Source: Bacteroidota bacterium | Lineage (GTDB): Bacteria > Bacteroidota > Rhodothermia > Balneolales > Balneolaceae | Length of the DNA: 64,000 nucleotides | Direction: 5' to 3' | Assembly: GCA_009909035.1 (NCBI GenBank) | Contig: JAAAOB010000027.1 | Location: forward strand, 1-64,000 | Part shown: piece by piece, positions 8,067 through 17,813 of the stretch | Numbering within the stretch: the first letter of the stretch is position 1 | How the letters are laid out: every line of letters begins with the position of its first letter | The notes under the pieces: model-generated | The model's database searches: none | Told to the model about the DNA's origin: nothing | What the model saw: only the letters and a program-made list of their open reading frames with translations | Position numbers and translations under genes: made by a program

Positions 8067-8194
8067 TTTCACGTTTCCCTGTCCTTTCAATCAACTCTGT
8101 TCAATAACAATTCATTTTCATCTATACTTTGAATGAAACAATCCCGTTTTTGGTTCGTAACTTTCAATCAATCAGAACTACAGATCTACCTTTC

Positions 8195-10465
8195 TTGATT
8201 CGTCTCTATTGGCTGCTGACATTATCATTCATTGTACTGTTTCCGTTCGCTGTCCACGCCCAGGAAAACGCATCCGTTAATGGTATCATTACCGATTCGC
8301 AAACAGGAGAAACTCTGATATCCGCCAATGTGGCTGTTGTGGAGCTGAACCGGGGGACGTCTACAAATACATCCGGCTATTTCTCGATTACAAACCTGGA
8401 GCCCGGCAGCTATACGGTTGTAGCGAGCTATATCGGGTATCGCCGGTATGAGAAAGAGATTGATCTTGAAGCAGGTGAAACACTCCGCCTGGATATTAAA
8501 CTGAACCCTGAGGACCTGGAACTCGAAACTCTTGTGGTAGAATCTGATTTTGAACGAGAAGAACAGAAAAATATCGGCAGGTCCAGGATCACAACGGAAC
8601 TGATCAAGGATCTGCCCCCGGTACTTGAGCCCGATGTTTTCCGGTCGGTTCAGCTCATACCGGGAGTAAAGGCGGCTAACGACTTTTCAAGCGGGCTTTA
8701 CGTTCGCGGCGGAAGTCCGGATCAAACATTGATTCTTCTTGATGGCACCACGGTTTATAACCCGTCTCATTTTTTTGGATTCTTCTCTACGTTTAATCCT
8801 GATGCTGTGAAAGATGTCAGATTATACAAAGGCGGTTACCCTGCCGAGTTTGGCGGGCGTCTGGGCTCAGTGCTCACGATTTATAACAAAGACGGGAATC
8901 GAAACTCCACCAGCGGTTCGGTCAGCCTCGGGCTTTTAGCATCACGGGTCAGTGCAGAGGGTCCCACGGGCCGCGGTTCCTGGATGCTGGCTTTTCGCCG
9001 CTCTACCCTGGAACCCCTGTTGGCCGTTTTGCGGTCCTCAACCGATAATGTGCCGGACAGCTTTTACTTTTACGACATTAACGGTAAGATTAATTTTGAC
9101 GCATCTGAAAATGACCGGCTTTCGCTGGCATTCTACTCAGGCAATGACAATGTACAATTCCCCTTTGGAGAAGATGCCACCATCGGGCTTACCTATGGGA
9201 ACCAAACGGTAAGTACCCAGTGGCGACGAATAATATCCGACCGTCTTTTTCTCAAAACCACGGCCACCGGTTCTCGATATTTTAACAATCCTGAATTCGA
9301 AATCGCCGGCACCCCGATTGAGCGGGATAACACCATAAACGATTTTTCTATAAAATCTGATCTTGAGTACCTGCCCAATGAGCGTCACACAATTTCAACC
9401 GGTATCTGGGCCGGTTCTCTCAAACTAAAATTCAGCGATAGTTTTGATAATGCGGAGACGTTCAGCAACCGTATTGTATCCGGGTATGCATCAGCGTACC
9501 TCCAGGATCGCTGGACACCCGCTGACCGCTGGACCGTTACCGCAGGCGCGCGGGTAAACTCCTTTTCCGAGGGTGATTACCTGCGGCTTGCCCCGCGCCT
9601 CTCGGCGGAATACAAGCCAAATGATTCGATCCGCCTTCAGGCGGCTTACGGCCGCTACTACCAGTTTCTCACGCTGATCTCTAACGAAGCATTTACCGGT
9701 TTCGACCTCTGGCTCACAACCGACGAGGGAGTTCCGCCCTCGTTCGGCGACCAGTTTGTACTCGGGGCCAAAACTGTCCCGTTCCCGGGATACGGGTTTG
9801 ACGTTGAAGTGTACTACCGAACCATGCGCGATCTTTTTGAGCTCGACCCATTCACAAACGATGCCGCAGGCCTGGATTACCGCGAGCTGTTCCGTTTCGG
9901 CGAGGGGTTTGCCTACGGCGCCGAATTCCTGTTTGAAAAACAGAGCGGTAACTTCACCGGTTTTGCCGGCTACACTTTTGGTATCACACGGCGAAAGTTT
10001 CCCGGTTTCAATACCGATATCACCAGCAGCCGATCAGAGGCCCGCTTCTTTCCGCCTAAATTCGACCGTCTGCATGATTTGAATGTTGTATTGACCTACC
10101 GATTATCTGATCGATGGAGCACAAACGCGGTCTTCAGCTACGCCACCGGCCAGGCCTATACAGAACCACTCGGACGAACCGACTTCACAAGTATACCTTG
10201 GGAAAACACCACTCGACAGGCATTTACCATCGGCAAGCTGAACGCCTCACGCCTCCCCTCCTATCACCGGCTCGACCTTTCATTCAGCCGAAACGGGACC
10301 TTCCTCGGACTCGGCAGTGCCGAGTGGCAGTTTCAAATTATAAACGTCTACTCACGCAGAAACACCTGGTTCTTTAACTACGATTTTGATGAAAACCCAG
10401 TGGAGAGGGACGAGATAACGCTTTTACCTATCTTGCCCTCCCTGTCATACACCGTAAATTTTTAA
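8195..10465 (+). CDS. TonB-dependent receptor with carboxypeptidase-regulatory-like domain
   Basis: An outer-membrane active transporter. Counted from TTG 8195, a signal peptide ends near VHAQ (about residue 23). A CarboxypepD_reg-like domain follows (NGIITDSQTGETLISANV through IKLNPEDL, about 28-115). The plug (about 125-240) contains SGLYVRGGSPDQTLILLDG, and a beta barrel runs to the C-terminal TVNF. At about 755 residues it is short for the family. An in-frame TTG at 8129 would add 22 residues; TTG 8195 gives a better signal peptide. The stop is two bases before the DUF4249 gene, the usual receptor-lipoprotein pairing. The substrate is unknown. Confidence 0.9.
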   Translation: MIRLYWLLTLSFIVLFPFAVHAQENASVNGIITDSQTGETLISANVAVVELNRGTSTNTSGYFSITNLEPGSYTVVASYIGYRRYEKEIDLEAGETLRLDIKLNPEDLELETLVVESDFEREEQKNIGRSRITTELIKDLPPVLEPDVFRSVQLIPGVKAANDFSSGLYVRGGSPDQTLILLDGTTVYNPSHFFGFFSTFNPDAVKDVRLYKGGYPAEFGGRLGSVLTIYNKDGNRNSTSGSVSLGLLASRVSAEGPTGRGSWMLAFRRSTLEPLLAVLRSSTDNVPDSFYFYDINGKINFDASENDRLSLAFYSGNDNVQFPFGEDATIGLTYGNQTVSTQWRRIISDRLFLKTTATGSRYFNNPEFEIAGTPIERDNTINDFSIKSDLEYLPNERHTISTGIWAGSLKLKFSDSFDNAETFSNRIVSGYASAYLQDRWTPADRWTVTAGARVNSFSEGDYLRLAPRLSAEYKPNDSIRLQAAYGRYYQFLTLISNEAFTGFDLWLTTDEGVPPSFGDQFVLGAKTVPFPGYGFDVEVYYRTMRDLFELDPFTNDAAGLDYRELFRFGEGFAYGAEFLFEKQSGNFTGFAGYTFGITRRKFPGFNTDITSSRSEARFFPPKFDRLHDLNVVLTYRLSDRWSTNAVFSYATGQAYTEPLGRTDFTSIPWENTTRQAFTIGKLNASRLPSYHRLDLSFSRNGTFLGLGSAEWQFQIINVYSRRNTWFFNYDFDENPVERDEITLLPILPSLSYTVNF

Positions 10466-10467
10466 CC

Positions 10468-11367
10468 ATGAGCAATCAATCAATTACCGTCGTTATTTGC
10501 ATCCTTCTGCTACTACTGCAGGGCTGTGGAATCTATGAACAAGATGGATTTGAAGAGGTCGTGGTCGTCGAAGCATACGCTGAAGCGGGCGAACGGCTTC
10601 CGGATGTGCGGCTCTCTACAAATCTTCCGGTAGACCAGGAGTATAGTTTCGAAAACGTTGCCCTGTCAGGTGCAACAGTTACCATCACCCGTCTTGACGA
10701 AAATGGTGCCGCCGAAAACGTCTTTGAATACCGGGCCATTTCAGAAGGCGTCTACCGGTCACGCGACAGGTCAACCCCGGTGGAAGCGGGAAAAGCATAC
10801 AGGCTTGATGTAACCTTTGCCGATCGCCCCGATGAACTCACCGCGGTAACGAACGTTCCGAGGCAATTTAATATCATCAATGAGGTGGAGGAGTCGTATG
10901 TCTACCAGTCAGAGAATCAGCTTGAAATTCTGCTAACCGCAACCGAGTCTGAAGCAAACCAAAACGTGTATGTCTTTAACACCATTGCAAAGGAACCCAG
11001 CCCCGAAAACCTCACACCCTTTTATAGAGATGCTGTTGAGGATGGAGATTCTGAGGTGTCGGATTTTTTCAATAACTCATCAGGTCTTATCAATGAAGGC
11101 AATTTCGAAATTCGGGACGACCAGACCATCCTGTTGAGATACCCTTGGCTCGGTGTTGCATTCTTCGGTGAAAATGCGGTTGTGATCAATTCTGTTGACC
11201 AAAATCTTGCAGACGTGATCCGTTCGCAGGAGCTGCAGCTGGGTGGGTCTACCCTGCCCCCCGGCGAGATCCCGAACCTGATCTACAACGTTGACGGTGG
11301 AATCGGGGTCTTTGGAAGCCTTTCAACCGATACGATTATCACCCGGTTCGATCGCCCGCCGTTTTAA
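10468..11367 (+). CDS. DUF4249 family lipoprotein
   Basis: The 299-residue protein has a lipoprotein signal (ILLLLLQGCG, lipidated Cys near residue 20) and then the DUF4249 pattern EEVVVVEAYAEAG...LPDVRLSTNLP, a GATVTITRLDENG strand and Y-rich sandwich strands. DUF4249 proteins are usually encoded directly after a TonB-dependent receptor and are thought to act with it at the outer membrane. Here the gap to the receptor is two bases, so they are surely co-transcribed. The exact role is not established. Confidence 0.85.
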   Translation: MSNQSITVVICILLLLLQGCGIYEQDGFEEVVVVEAYAEAGERLPDVRLSTNLPVDQEYSFENVALSGATVTITRLDENGAAENVFEYRAISEGVYRSRDRSTPVEAGKAYRLDVTFADRPDELTAVTNVPRQFNIINEVEESYVYQSENQLEILLTATESEANQNVYVFNTIAKEPSPENLTPFYRDAVEDGDSEVSDFFNNSSGLINEGNFEIRDDQTILLRYPWLGVAFFGENAVVINSVDQNLADVIRSQELQLGGSTLPPGEIPNLIYNVDGGIGVFGSLSTDTIITRFDRPPF

Positions 11368-11565
11368 TTGTCGTTTTTAAACCAATTGCCGCAGAAATAA
11401 AACCTGTCGCGCTCATTGCCTCAACGGACGGTCAATCGTTCGCTGAAACATCTTCTATTCTACCTGATTGTGAGTAATTTTCGGTAAATAGGTTTTCTCC
11501 TGACTGTTTTTTTCGAGATATTTGTACCATAAACAAAACAGCGTTCAAAAGTCCTAATAATCATT

Positions 11566-12018
11566 ATGATACTTCCCATAGCCAGTGATCACGCAGGATT
11601 CGAAGCCAAGGAGAAGACAAAAAAAATTCTTGAATCGATGGGACACATGCCGGTTGATTTTGGCACGCACTCATCCGATTCCGTCGATTATCCCGATTTT
11701 GCAACCCAGGTTGCAGCAAAAGTCAGCAGCGGTGAGCACAGCCAGGGAATTTTGATTTGCGGCAGCGGACAGGGAATGTGTATGACGGCAAACAAATACC
11801 CGAATGTTCGCGGTGCACTTGTCTACAACCCCGATGTAGCAGCCATCACACGTCAGCACAATAATGCCAACCTGCTCTGCCTGCCCGGACGTGAACTTGA
11901 TGAAGACCAACTAAAAGAGATTCTGACCGCATGGTTTTCAGCAGATTTTGAAGGTGGACGCCACCAGCGCCGTGTAGATAAAATTCACACCCTTACCGAC
12001 CAAAAAAAGACATCATGA
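11566..12018 (+). CDS. rpiB: Ribose-5-phosphate isomerase B
   Basis: The 150-residue protein interconverts ribose-5-phosphate and ribulose-5-phosphate in the pentose phosphate pathway. SDHAGFEAK at residues 7-15 and the catalytic Cys65 in LICGSGQGM are clear, as is the [12 protein letters not shown] segment. Length is normal for the RpiB/LacAB family. Its stop overlaps the glyA start by four bases (ATGA), so the two are translationally coupled. Confidence 0.95.
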   Translation: MILPIASDHAGFEAKEKTKKILESMGHMPVDFGTHSSDSVDYPDFATQVAAKVSSGEHSQGILICGSGQGMCMTANKYPNVRGALVYNPDVAAITRQHNNANLLCLPGRELDEDQLKEILTAWFSADFEGGRHQRRVDKIHTLTDQKKTS

Positions 12019-13313
12019 ACGAATTACTACACAAGGACCCGGAGATTGCAGGTTTCATAAAGCAGGAAACGGAACGCCAAAATTATAATTTTGAGCTGAT
12101 CGCCTCCGAAAACTTTGCCTCACGCGCCACCATCGAAGCGATGGGCACCGTGCTAACCAATAAGTATGCGGAAGGATATCCGGGAAAACGATACTACGGC
12201 GGCTGTGAATTTGTAGATAAGGTAGAAGACCTTGCCAGAAACCGTGCAAAAGAACTCTTTAATGCCGATTGGGTCAATGTTCAGCCTCATTCCGGGGCGT
12301 CCGCCAATGCGGCGGTCTACCTGGCGTTTATGGACCCGGGAGACACGCTGCTGGGCCTCGACCTATCGCATGGTGGGCATCTTACCCATGGGTCGCCCGT
12401 CAACTTTTCCGGTATCACGTATAAAGCCGAATTCTATGGCGTTGAAAAAGAGACCGGCCGGATTGATATGAACAGGGTTCGGGAAAAAGCAAAAGCCGTG
12501 AACCCTAAAATGATTTCCATCGGGGCGAGCGCCTATCCAAGAGATTTTGACTACACCGCCTTTCGGGAAATTGCGGATGAGGTTGGTGCATTTTTATGGA
12601 TGGACATGGCCCACACAGCCGGGCTCATTGCCGCCGGCGAGCTGAACAACCCGATTCAAATCAGTGATGTTGTTACGACCACCACTCATAAAACGCTGCG
12701 CGGCCCCCGCGGCGGGATGATTCTTATTGGCCGGGATGGCGAAAACAGACTTGGTGTTACCGCACGAAAATCGGGACGAGTCAAAAACTGGAGCGAAGTC
12801 CTCGATTCTGCCGTGTTTCCCGGAAGCCAGGGAGGGCCGCTGATGCACGTCATTGCCGCCAAAGCCGTTGCGTTTGGTGAAGCTCTGCAGGACGATTTCA
12901 AGACATACCAACGGCAGGTAAAGCGCAACGCGAAGAGCCTTGCCGAAGCGTTTACCACCCACGGGTATGACCTTGTGAGTGGAGGTACCGATAACCACCT
13001 GGTGCTGGTAGATCTTCGCAATAAAGGCCTGACAGGAAAAATAGCTGAAGAGGCTCTCGATCAAGCCGGTATCACCGTAAATAAAAACATGGTGCCGTTC
13101 GATACAGAAAGCCCGTTTGTTACGTCCGGTATCCGTATCGGAACCCCTGCACTCACCACGCGCGGATTTGGTGAAGAGGAATTCACCACCGTATTTGAGC
13201 TGATAGACAGTGTCTTGAAACAGCCCGATGATCAACAAAATCTTGCCAGGGTCAAAAAAGAGGTGAAGGAGCTCTGCAAACAGTTTCCACTCTACGATAT
13301 GTCAAACGTATAA
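12015..13313 (+). CDS. glyA: Serine hydroxymethyltransferase
   Basis: The 432-residue PLP enzyme converts serine and tetrahydrofolate to glycine and 5,10-methylene-THF. The PLP lysine is K226 in [14 protein letters not shown]; the N-terminal [10 protein letters not shown] and the [13 protein letters not shown] motif (about 51-63) are intact. Length is typical. It starts inside the rpiB stop. The cytosolic enzyme feeds one-carbon metabolism. No anomaly was seen. Confidence 0.97.
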   Translation: MNELLHKDPEIAGFIKQETERQNYNFELIASENFASRATIEAMGTVLTNKYAEGYPGKRYYGGCEFVDKVEDLARNRAKELFNADWVNVQPHSGASANAAVYLAFMDPGDTLLGLDLSHGGHLTHGSPVNFSGITYKAEFYGVEKETGRIDMNRVREKAKAVNPKMISIGASAYPRDFDYTAFREIADEVGAFLWMDMAHTAGLIAAGELNNPIQISDVVTTTTHKTLRGPRGGMILIGRDGENRLGVTARKSGRVKNWSEVLDSAVFPGSQGGPLMHVIAAKAVAFGEALQDDFKTYQRQVKRNAKSLAEAFTTHGYDLVSGGTDNHLVLVDLRNKGLTGKIAEEALDQAGITVNKNMVPFDTESPFVTSGIRIGTPALTTRGFGEEEFTTVFELIDSVLKQPDDQQNLARVKKEVKELCKQFPLYDMSNV

Positions 13314-13434
13314 ACCAAATCCTCAATAACCCGCCGGGTGCTGCTGCGCACGGGGTCGATTCATAACAGAACGTTTTTTAAGAGTTTTATGATGCCATTC
13401 ACTCCCATACCGATCACTGATAGCGTCCTCATTT

Positions 13435-14298
13435 ATGAGTGAATCACCGGACCAGGATTCGTCCAAACGAAAAATTATGGGATCGATACTGCCGCGGGCT
13501 AAAAAACCTGACATCGACCCAACCGCATCCATGTCGTTCCTGGACCACCTGGAAGAATTGCGGTGGAGAATCATCAAAGGGCTCATCGGTGTTGGCATCG
13601 GTATTATTGTTGCGTTTATATTTTCCGACTTTTTCATTAAAGAGTTCATTCTGGGCCCTACGCGCTCAGATTTCTTTATGTACCAGATTATGCCGCTAAA
13701 CGCCGTGGACCTGTCGTTGATTTCGAGGCGGCTCCCCGGGCAGTTTTTCACCTACTGGGGCACACTCATCATCATTGGTGTAATCATCGGATCCCCGATT
13801 CTTTTTTACCAGCTTTGGTCGTTCATAGAGCCGGCTCTTGGATCCGGGCAGAAACTAAAAACCGTATTGAATGCGCTCTTTATCAATTTCTTTTTTCTTC
13901 TTGGCGTTGCGTTTGGATATTTCGTGCTGGTTCCTTTCGCGGTCCAGTTTTTCACCCAGTTTATCATATCGGACGTGATCAGCAACGAGTTTGATATCAA
14001 TGAGTATTTCACATCCGTAGCGCTCTGGACACTCTCCTGCGGCCTACTGTTCCAGATTCCTGTCATCAGTTATTTTCTATCAAAAGTGGGAATTGTAACC
14101 CCTGAAGGCATGCGGCAATATCGCCGTCACGCCATTGTTGGCGCCCTGGTTCTGTCGGCCGTTTTAACTCCGCCTGATCCCGTATCACAACTAATGATCG
14201 CGCTGCCCCTGGTCCTTCTCTACCAGTTTTCGATCCTGCTGAGCAGATTTGCACACCGCAAACGCAAGAAAGAGATGGAGGCTGCGTTTGGTGGATGA
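13435..14298 (+). CDS. tatC: Sec-independent protein translocase TatC
   Basis: The 287-residue inner-membrane protein has a charged N-terminal stretch of about 27 residues, then SFLDHLEELRWRIIKG, the signature first segment that binds twin-arginine signals, and six membrane helices. An extra loop (about 90-100, SLISRRLPGQF) fits the longer TatC of this lineage. The C-terminus is basic (HRKRKKEMEA). No tatA or tatB gene lies nearby. A possible Tat substrate in the window is the cupin at 31.0 kb. Confidence 0.95.
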   Translation: MSESPDQDSSKRKIMGSILPRAKKPDIDPTASMSFLDHLEELRWRIIKGLIGVGIGIIVAFIFSDFFIKEFILGPTRSDFFMYQIMPLNAVDLSLISRRLPGQFFTYWGTLIIIGVIIGSPILFYQLWSFIEPALGSGQKLKTVLNALFINFFFLLGVAFGYFVLVPFAVQFFTQFIISDVISNEFDINEYFTSVALWTLSCGLLFQIPVISYFLSKVGIVTPEGMRQYRRHAIVGALVLSAVLTPPDPVSQLMIALPLVLLYQFSILLSRFAHRKRKKEMEAAFGG

Positions 14299-14466
14299 TG
14301 CACCAGCTAAACCCATTTCAAGAATAAAGGTTTATCGCGACCAAATTAATTACGATCTTCAATGATTGGATAGATTTTAACTTGTACCGCTGCTTCAACT
14401 GCAGTTTCCGGTTTCGCAGATCTTAAATAGATCCTGAACCTATAACCACCTATTTTATACCGTTCT

Positions 14467-14997
14467 ATGAAGTATACGCCGATTTTTCTATTTCTTACGT
14501 TTTCTCTTCTTCTCATTTCTGCGGGTTGTTCTACAGATTCCGGTTTTGATATCCAGGAACCCACATTCGAGAATGTGCCTGATCCGTACGATATCAGCGG
14601 TATCGAAGCCGAACCGGTGAAAGATGGTACCGTGAAACACGTTGTGGAGGAAGGCCGGGGAGAGTTCCAGGTTGTGATTCGCGACGACATTTCAGTTTTC
14701 ATCACGCTGCGAAATGAGGATGGAGACATCATCTTCAGCACCTATCAAAATGGACGAACCTCGCCTAATATCGTCAATATTCTGAGCATCCAGCCCGGTT
14801 TTGCCAGTAATTTCCAGATTCAGCGTGCATTTACGGACGGCTTGAGAAATGGTTTACTGGGGATGCGAGAGGGAGAAAAGCGGGTGCTTTTTGTTCCGCC
14901 ATCACAGGGTTTTGAAAACATTCAGTCCGGATCGCTCAATGAGGCCTTTCGAAATGATACTCTCCGGTACGACATCGAGCTGGTTTCCATACTTTAA
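14467..14997 (+). CDS. FKBP-type peptidyl-prolyl isomerase-like lipoprotein
   Basis: The 176-residue product has a lipoprotein signal (LLLISAGCS, Cys near 21). The C-terminal 110 residues show the FKBP layout: DGDIIFSTYQNG, a helix with FTDGLRNGLLGMREGEKRVLFVPPSQGF and a final LRYDIELVSIL strand. Some prolyl-isomerase pocket residues look changed, so it may be a chaperone-like member. It is probably anchored facing the periplasm. The gene stands between tatC and alr (convergent). Confidence 0.75.
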   Translation: MKYTPIFLFLTFSLLLISAGCSTDSGFDIQEPTFENVPDPYDISGIEAEPVKDGTVKHVVEEGRGEFQVVIRDDISVFITLRNEDGDIIFSTYQNGRTSPNIVNILSIQPGFASNFQIQRAFTDGLRNGLLGMREGEKRVLFVPPSQGFENIQSGSLNEAFRNDTLRYDIELVSIL

Positions 14998-15015
14998 TCT
15001 CCTTCATTGAGTCCC

Positions 15016-16095
15016 TCAGTAATCGGTGTAGCTTCGGGCCATTCGGCCTCCTGAAAGCCCCGTCAGGATTTCGTGGACGTTCGTCCCGGCGGCTTTAGCC
15101 CAGTGCGATGCATCCCACGCCTCGCCACCCATCAGGGTTACCTCTGAATCAACCGGAAGTTTGTTCTTTCCCAGGTTTACCATGATGTAATCCATCGTTA
15201 CATTTCCAACCACCGGGTAGAACTTGCCGTTGATCAACACCTTCAGTTTGTTCGACAGCGCACGCGGGATACCATCACCATAGCCTGTGGGAATGGTTCC
15301 AATATAACCATCGCTCTTTGCCGTCCAGCTCCGCCCGTAACTGACAGACTCGCCTGCCTCTATGTTGCGCACCTGTACCAGGCGCGTTTTCCAGGTCAAC
15401 ACTGGTGTCAGCCAGTCCACCTGAACATCACCTGCCGTGTACCCCAGCTGCGTAAGGCCCGATCGAACCATCGTAAACTGCTCGATATCCCGGTGATAAT
15501 GTACCGCGCCGCCCGTATTACTCATATGAACCAGTGGTATCTCACCAAAATGAGTCAGAACCTCCCGGAATCGGTTGAGCTGGGTCCGCACGAAACCGGA
15601 ACCCGGATCATCCGCCGTAGCAAAATGGGAATAAATTCCGGAGCATATAAGCCGCTGATTTGCCACCGCCAGCTGCCGTACATCCTCAGCTTCTGATGGG
15701 TGAAATCCCAGGCGATTCATCCCGGTATCAAAATTCAGGTGGTATTTTGTCCCGTCCATCAAAACAGAAAAATGTGCTTTGTTGCTCACGGTGGCCGTCA
15801 GCCCGTGCGTTTGGTACGCGGCCGCCGTGCGTGATGTTGGAACTTCGAATACAAGAATCGGTTTCTGGATCCCTCCCATACGCAGTTCTATCGCCTCGTC
15901 GACAGAAGCGACTCCGAACCAATCAACCTCGGGCTCTGCTCGCCGGGCCACCCGGACTGCACCGTGCCCATAGGCGTTACATTTCACCACCGACAAGATT
16001 TTTTCGATTCCGGTTTGCCTGCGGACCTCCCGCAGATTACGGGTAATCAATTCCAGGTCGATCTCGGTATAAGAGTTGGGAAAATGGGTTTTCAA
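15016..16095 (-). CDS. alr: Alanine racemase
   Basis: The 359-residue PLP enzyme makes D-alanine for peptidoglycan. The PLP lysine is K38 in SVVKCNAYGHG (Cys where Ala is usual), and the second catalytic region SYGRSWTAKSDGYIGTIPTGYGDG is present in the C-terminal domain, as is VTMDYIMVNLG. Length is typical. Its ATG overlaps the stop of the upstream CrtI-like gene by four bases, so translation is coupled to an apparently unrelated enzyme. Confidence 0.95.
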   Translation of the reverse strand: MKTHFPNSYTEIDLELITRNLREVRRQTGIEKILSVVKCNAYGHGAVRVARRAEPEVDWFGVASVDEAIELRMGGIQKPILVFEVPTSRTAAAYQTHGLTATVSNKAHFSVLMDGTKYHLNFDTGMNRLGFHPSEAEDVRQLAVANQRLICSGIYSHFATADDPGSGFVRTQLNRFREVLTHFGEIPLVHMSNTGGAVHYHRDIEQFTMVRSGLTQLGYTAGDVQVDWLTPVLTWKTRLVQVRNIEAGESVSYGRSWTAKSDGYIGTIPTGYGDGIPRALSNKLKVLINGKFYPVVGNVTMDYIMVNLGKNKLPVDSEVTLMGGEAWDASHWAKAAGTNVHEILTGLSGGRMARSYTDY

Positions 16096-17702
16096 CGTCG
16101 CGCTCCAAAAATGGTTGATCGGTTATGTTTCTTTAAAATCACCTGTGCCGCATTATGGCCGGCAGCACCAAACACTCCGCCCCCGGGATGACACGAGGCA
16201 CTGGAAAGGTAGAGATTCTTGACAGGAGTTTCGTACTGGCTCAGTTCAGGAGTTGGTCTGAACATGAACATCTGGTCAAAGTTCATTTCCACATGCATAA
16301 CGTTGCCGCGCAACAGCCCGTGTTTTCGTTCAATATCAAGCGGCGACTGGATGTACCGGTCGATCAGCTTCCCTTTCATGTTGGGCGCATATCGCTCCAC
16401 CACACCGTAGATCTTATCCGCTTCCCGCTCCCGGATATCGTCCCAATTCATTCCGTTGGCAAGTTCATACGGGTGCCACTGCGCCCACGCAAACAGGGTA
16501 TGATTACCATCCTTTGCCACGTCGGGATCAATCTTTGAAAAAGTCATGGCGAGAACCGCGGGATCCTCCGGTGGTAATTTCTTCTGGTAGTCCCCAATGG
16601 CCCGGTTCATGTAATCTATTGAGGGAGCCAGCAGCTGCATCCCGTTGTGCACATGCGGATCGCCGGGACATGCCGTGTACTCCGGGAGCTCTTCTACCGC
16701 ACATCGTATCACCATCCCGAATCCGTTGCCCACCTGGATATTTTCCACTTTTTTGAGAAGCGACGGTTCAATATGCTCCTTCCCGACCAGTTTCATCATG
16801 GTTGTTTGTACATGGGCGTTCGAAACAACCAGGTCCGCTTCAAAATAGTCTTCGTTCTCGGTTATGACACCCCTGGCCCGTCCCTCTTCCACTTCGATGG
16901 ACCGAACCGGCTGATTGGGCATAACCTCCCCGCCGTAATCCTCAATCAGGTTTTTCATCGCCTGCGTTAGCATGCCGCTCCCCCCTTTCGGATGTTTTGC
17001 CCCGCTTTGATGCAACATCGACTGCCACCCCACAAAATCACCGGTTGCGCTCTGGTCCGGCAGCGGGCCCGATTGTGCGGCAAACCAGGTAAGGGCCGCA
17101 TGCATGTATGGACTTTCAAATGCATTCTTTACCACACTACCATAGCTTCCCAATATCTTCTGTAATCCATCGATTTGCTCTCCTTTTTTAAACATAGACC
17201 CATCGCGGATCTGACCTTTCACCATTTCAGAGAGGATATTTTTTCCAGTGGGCGGTACCATAAACGCTTTCAAAACCCCTTTGTTAATACGCCCCCAAAA
17301 CTCCACAAAATCCCGGTAGTTTTGTACATCCTCCGGTGCAACCTTCGCAATTGATTCTACCGTACGTTCAAGATCTTTAAAAAAATGAATGACCCCCTTC
17401 CCATCCGGCACGGGATAGCTCATAATTGGATCCATCTCGATATACTCCAGACCGTAATCGGTCAGCTTCAAATCCTCAATAATCCCGGTTTGATGAATCA
17501 TGATATGGACAGACGACCCAACATCCATCCTGAAACCGTGTGGATTCTGCTCCGATTTAAACATCGTTTCCGTGCAGACCGCCCCGCCAATGGTCTCCCG
17601 GCGTTCAAGCACACCAACCTTATATCCCTCTTTTGCGAGGTAACAGCCGGTAATCAGACCGTTGTGGCCTGAACCAATAATTAATGCATCAAATTTCTTC
17701 AT
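16092..17702 (-). CDS. FAD-dependent oxidoreductase of the phytoene desaturase (CrtI/CrtO/PYROXD2) family
   Basis: The 536-residue protein begins with a Rossmann FAD-binding motif IIGSGHNGLITGCYLAKEG (about 7-25), ERRETIGGAVCTE and GFRMDVGSSVH, and ends with LYLSSASCHPGGGVFGAAGHNAA, the C-terminal FAD signature. This matches the CrtO/PYROXD2-like branch of carotenoid desaturase-type enzymes. The substrate is unknown; no carotenoid genes are adjacent, so a pigment role is only possible. It is the first gene of a two-gene unit with alr. Confidence 0.85.
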   Translation of the reverse strand: MKKFDALIIGSGHNGLITGCYLAKEGYKVGVLERRETIGGAVCTETMFKSEQNPHGFRMDVGSSVHIMIHQTGIIEDLKLTDYGLEYIEMDPIMSYPVPDGKGVIHFFKDLERTVESIAKVAPEDVQNYRDFVEFWGRINKGVLKAFMVPPTGKNILSEMVKGQIRDGSMFKKGEQIDGLQKILGSYGSVVKNAFESPYMHAALTWFAAQSGPLPDQSATGDFVGWQSMLHQSGAKHPKGGSGMLTQAMKNLIEDYGGEVMPNQPVRSIEVEEGRARGVITENEDYFEADLVVSNAHVQTTMMKLVGKEHIEPSLLKKVENIQVGNGFGMVIRCAVEELPEYTACPGDPHVHNGMQLLAPSIDYMNRAIGDYQKKLPPEDPAVLAMTFSKIDPDVAKDGNHTLFAWAQWHPYELANGMNWDDIREREADKIYGVVERYAPNMKGKLIDRYIQSPLDIERKHGLLRGNVMHVEMNFDQMFMFRPTPELSQYETPVKNLYLSSASCHPGGGVFGAAGHNAAQVILKKHNRSTIFGARR

Positions 17703-17813
17703 TGTACGTAGGGATTTTTACAGGGTGAATCACAGTAAAATTTCTTAAGTTCTAACGCTGTACTTGCGGAATCAATTCATCTTTTTCAAAAACACCAAAG
17801 TAAAAAAACATAT

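Noticed and set aside
8129-8194. Upstream TTG start for the TonB receptor
   Set aside because: It would place 22 polar residues before the signal peptide; the TTG at 8195 is a better fit.
12594-13238. Long minus-strand frame within glyA
   Set aside because: A shadow of the intact glyA frame; the translation has no family features.
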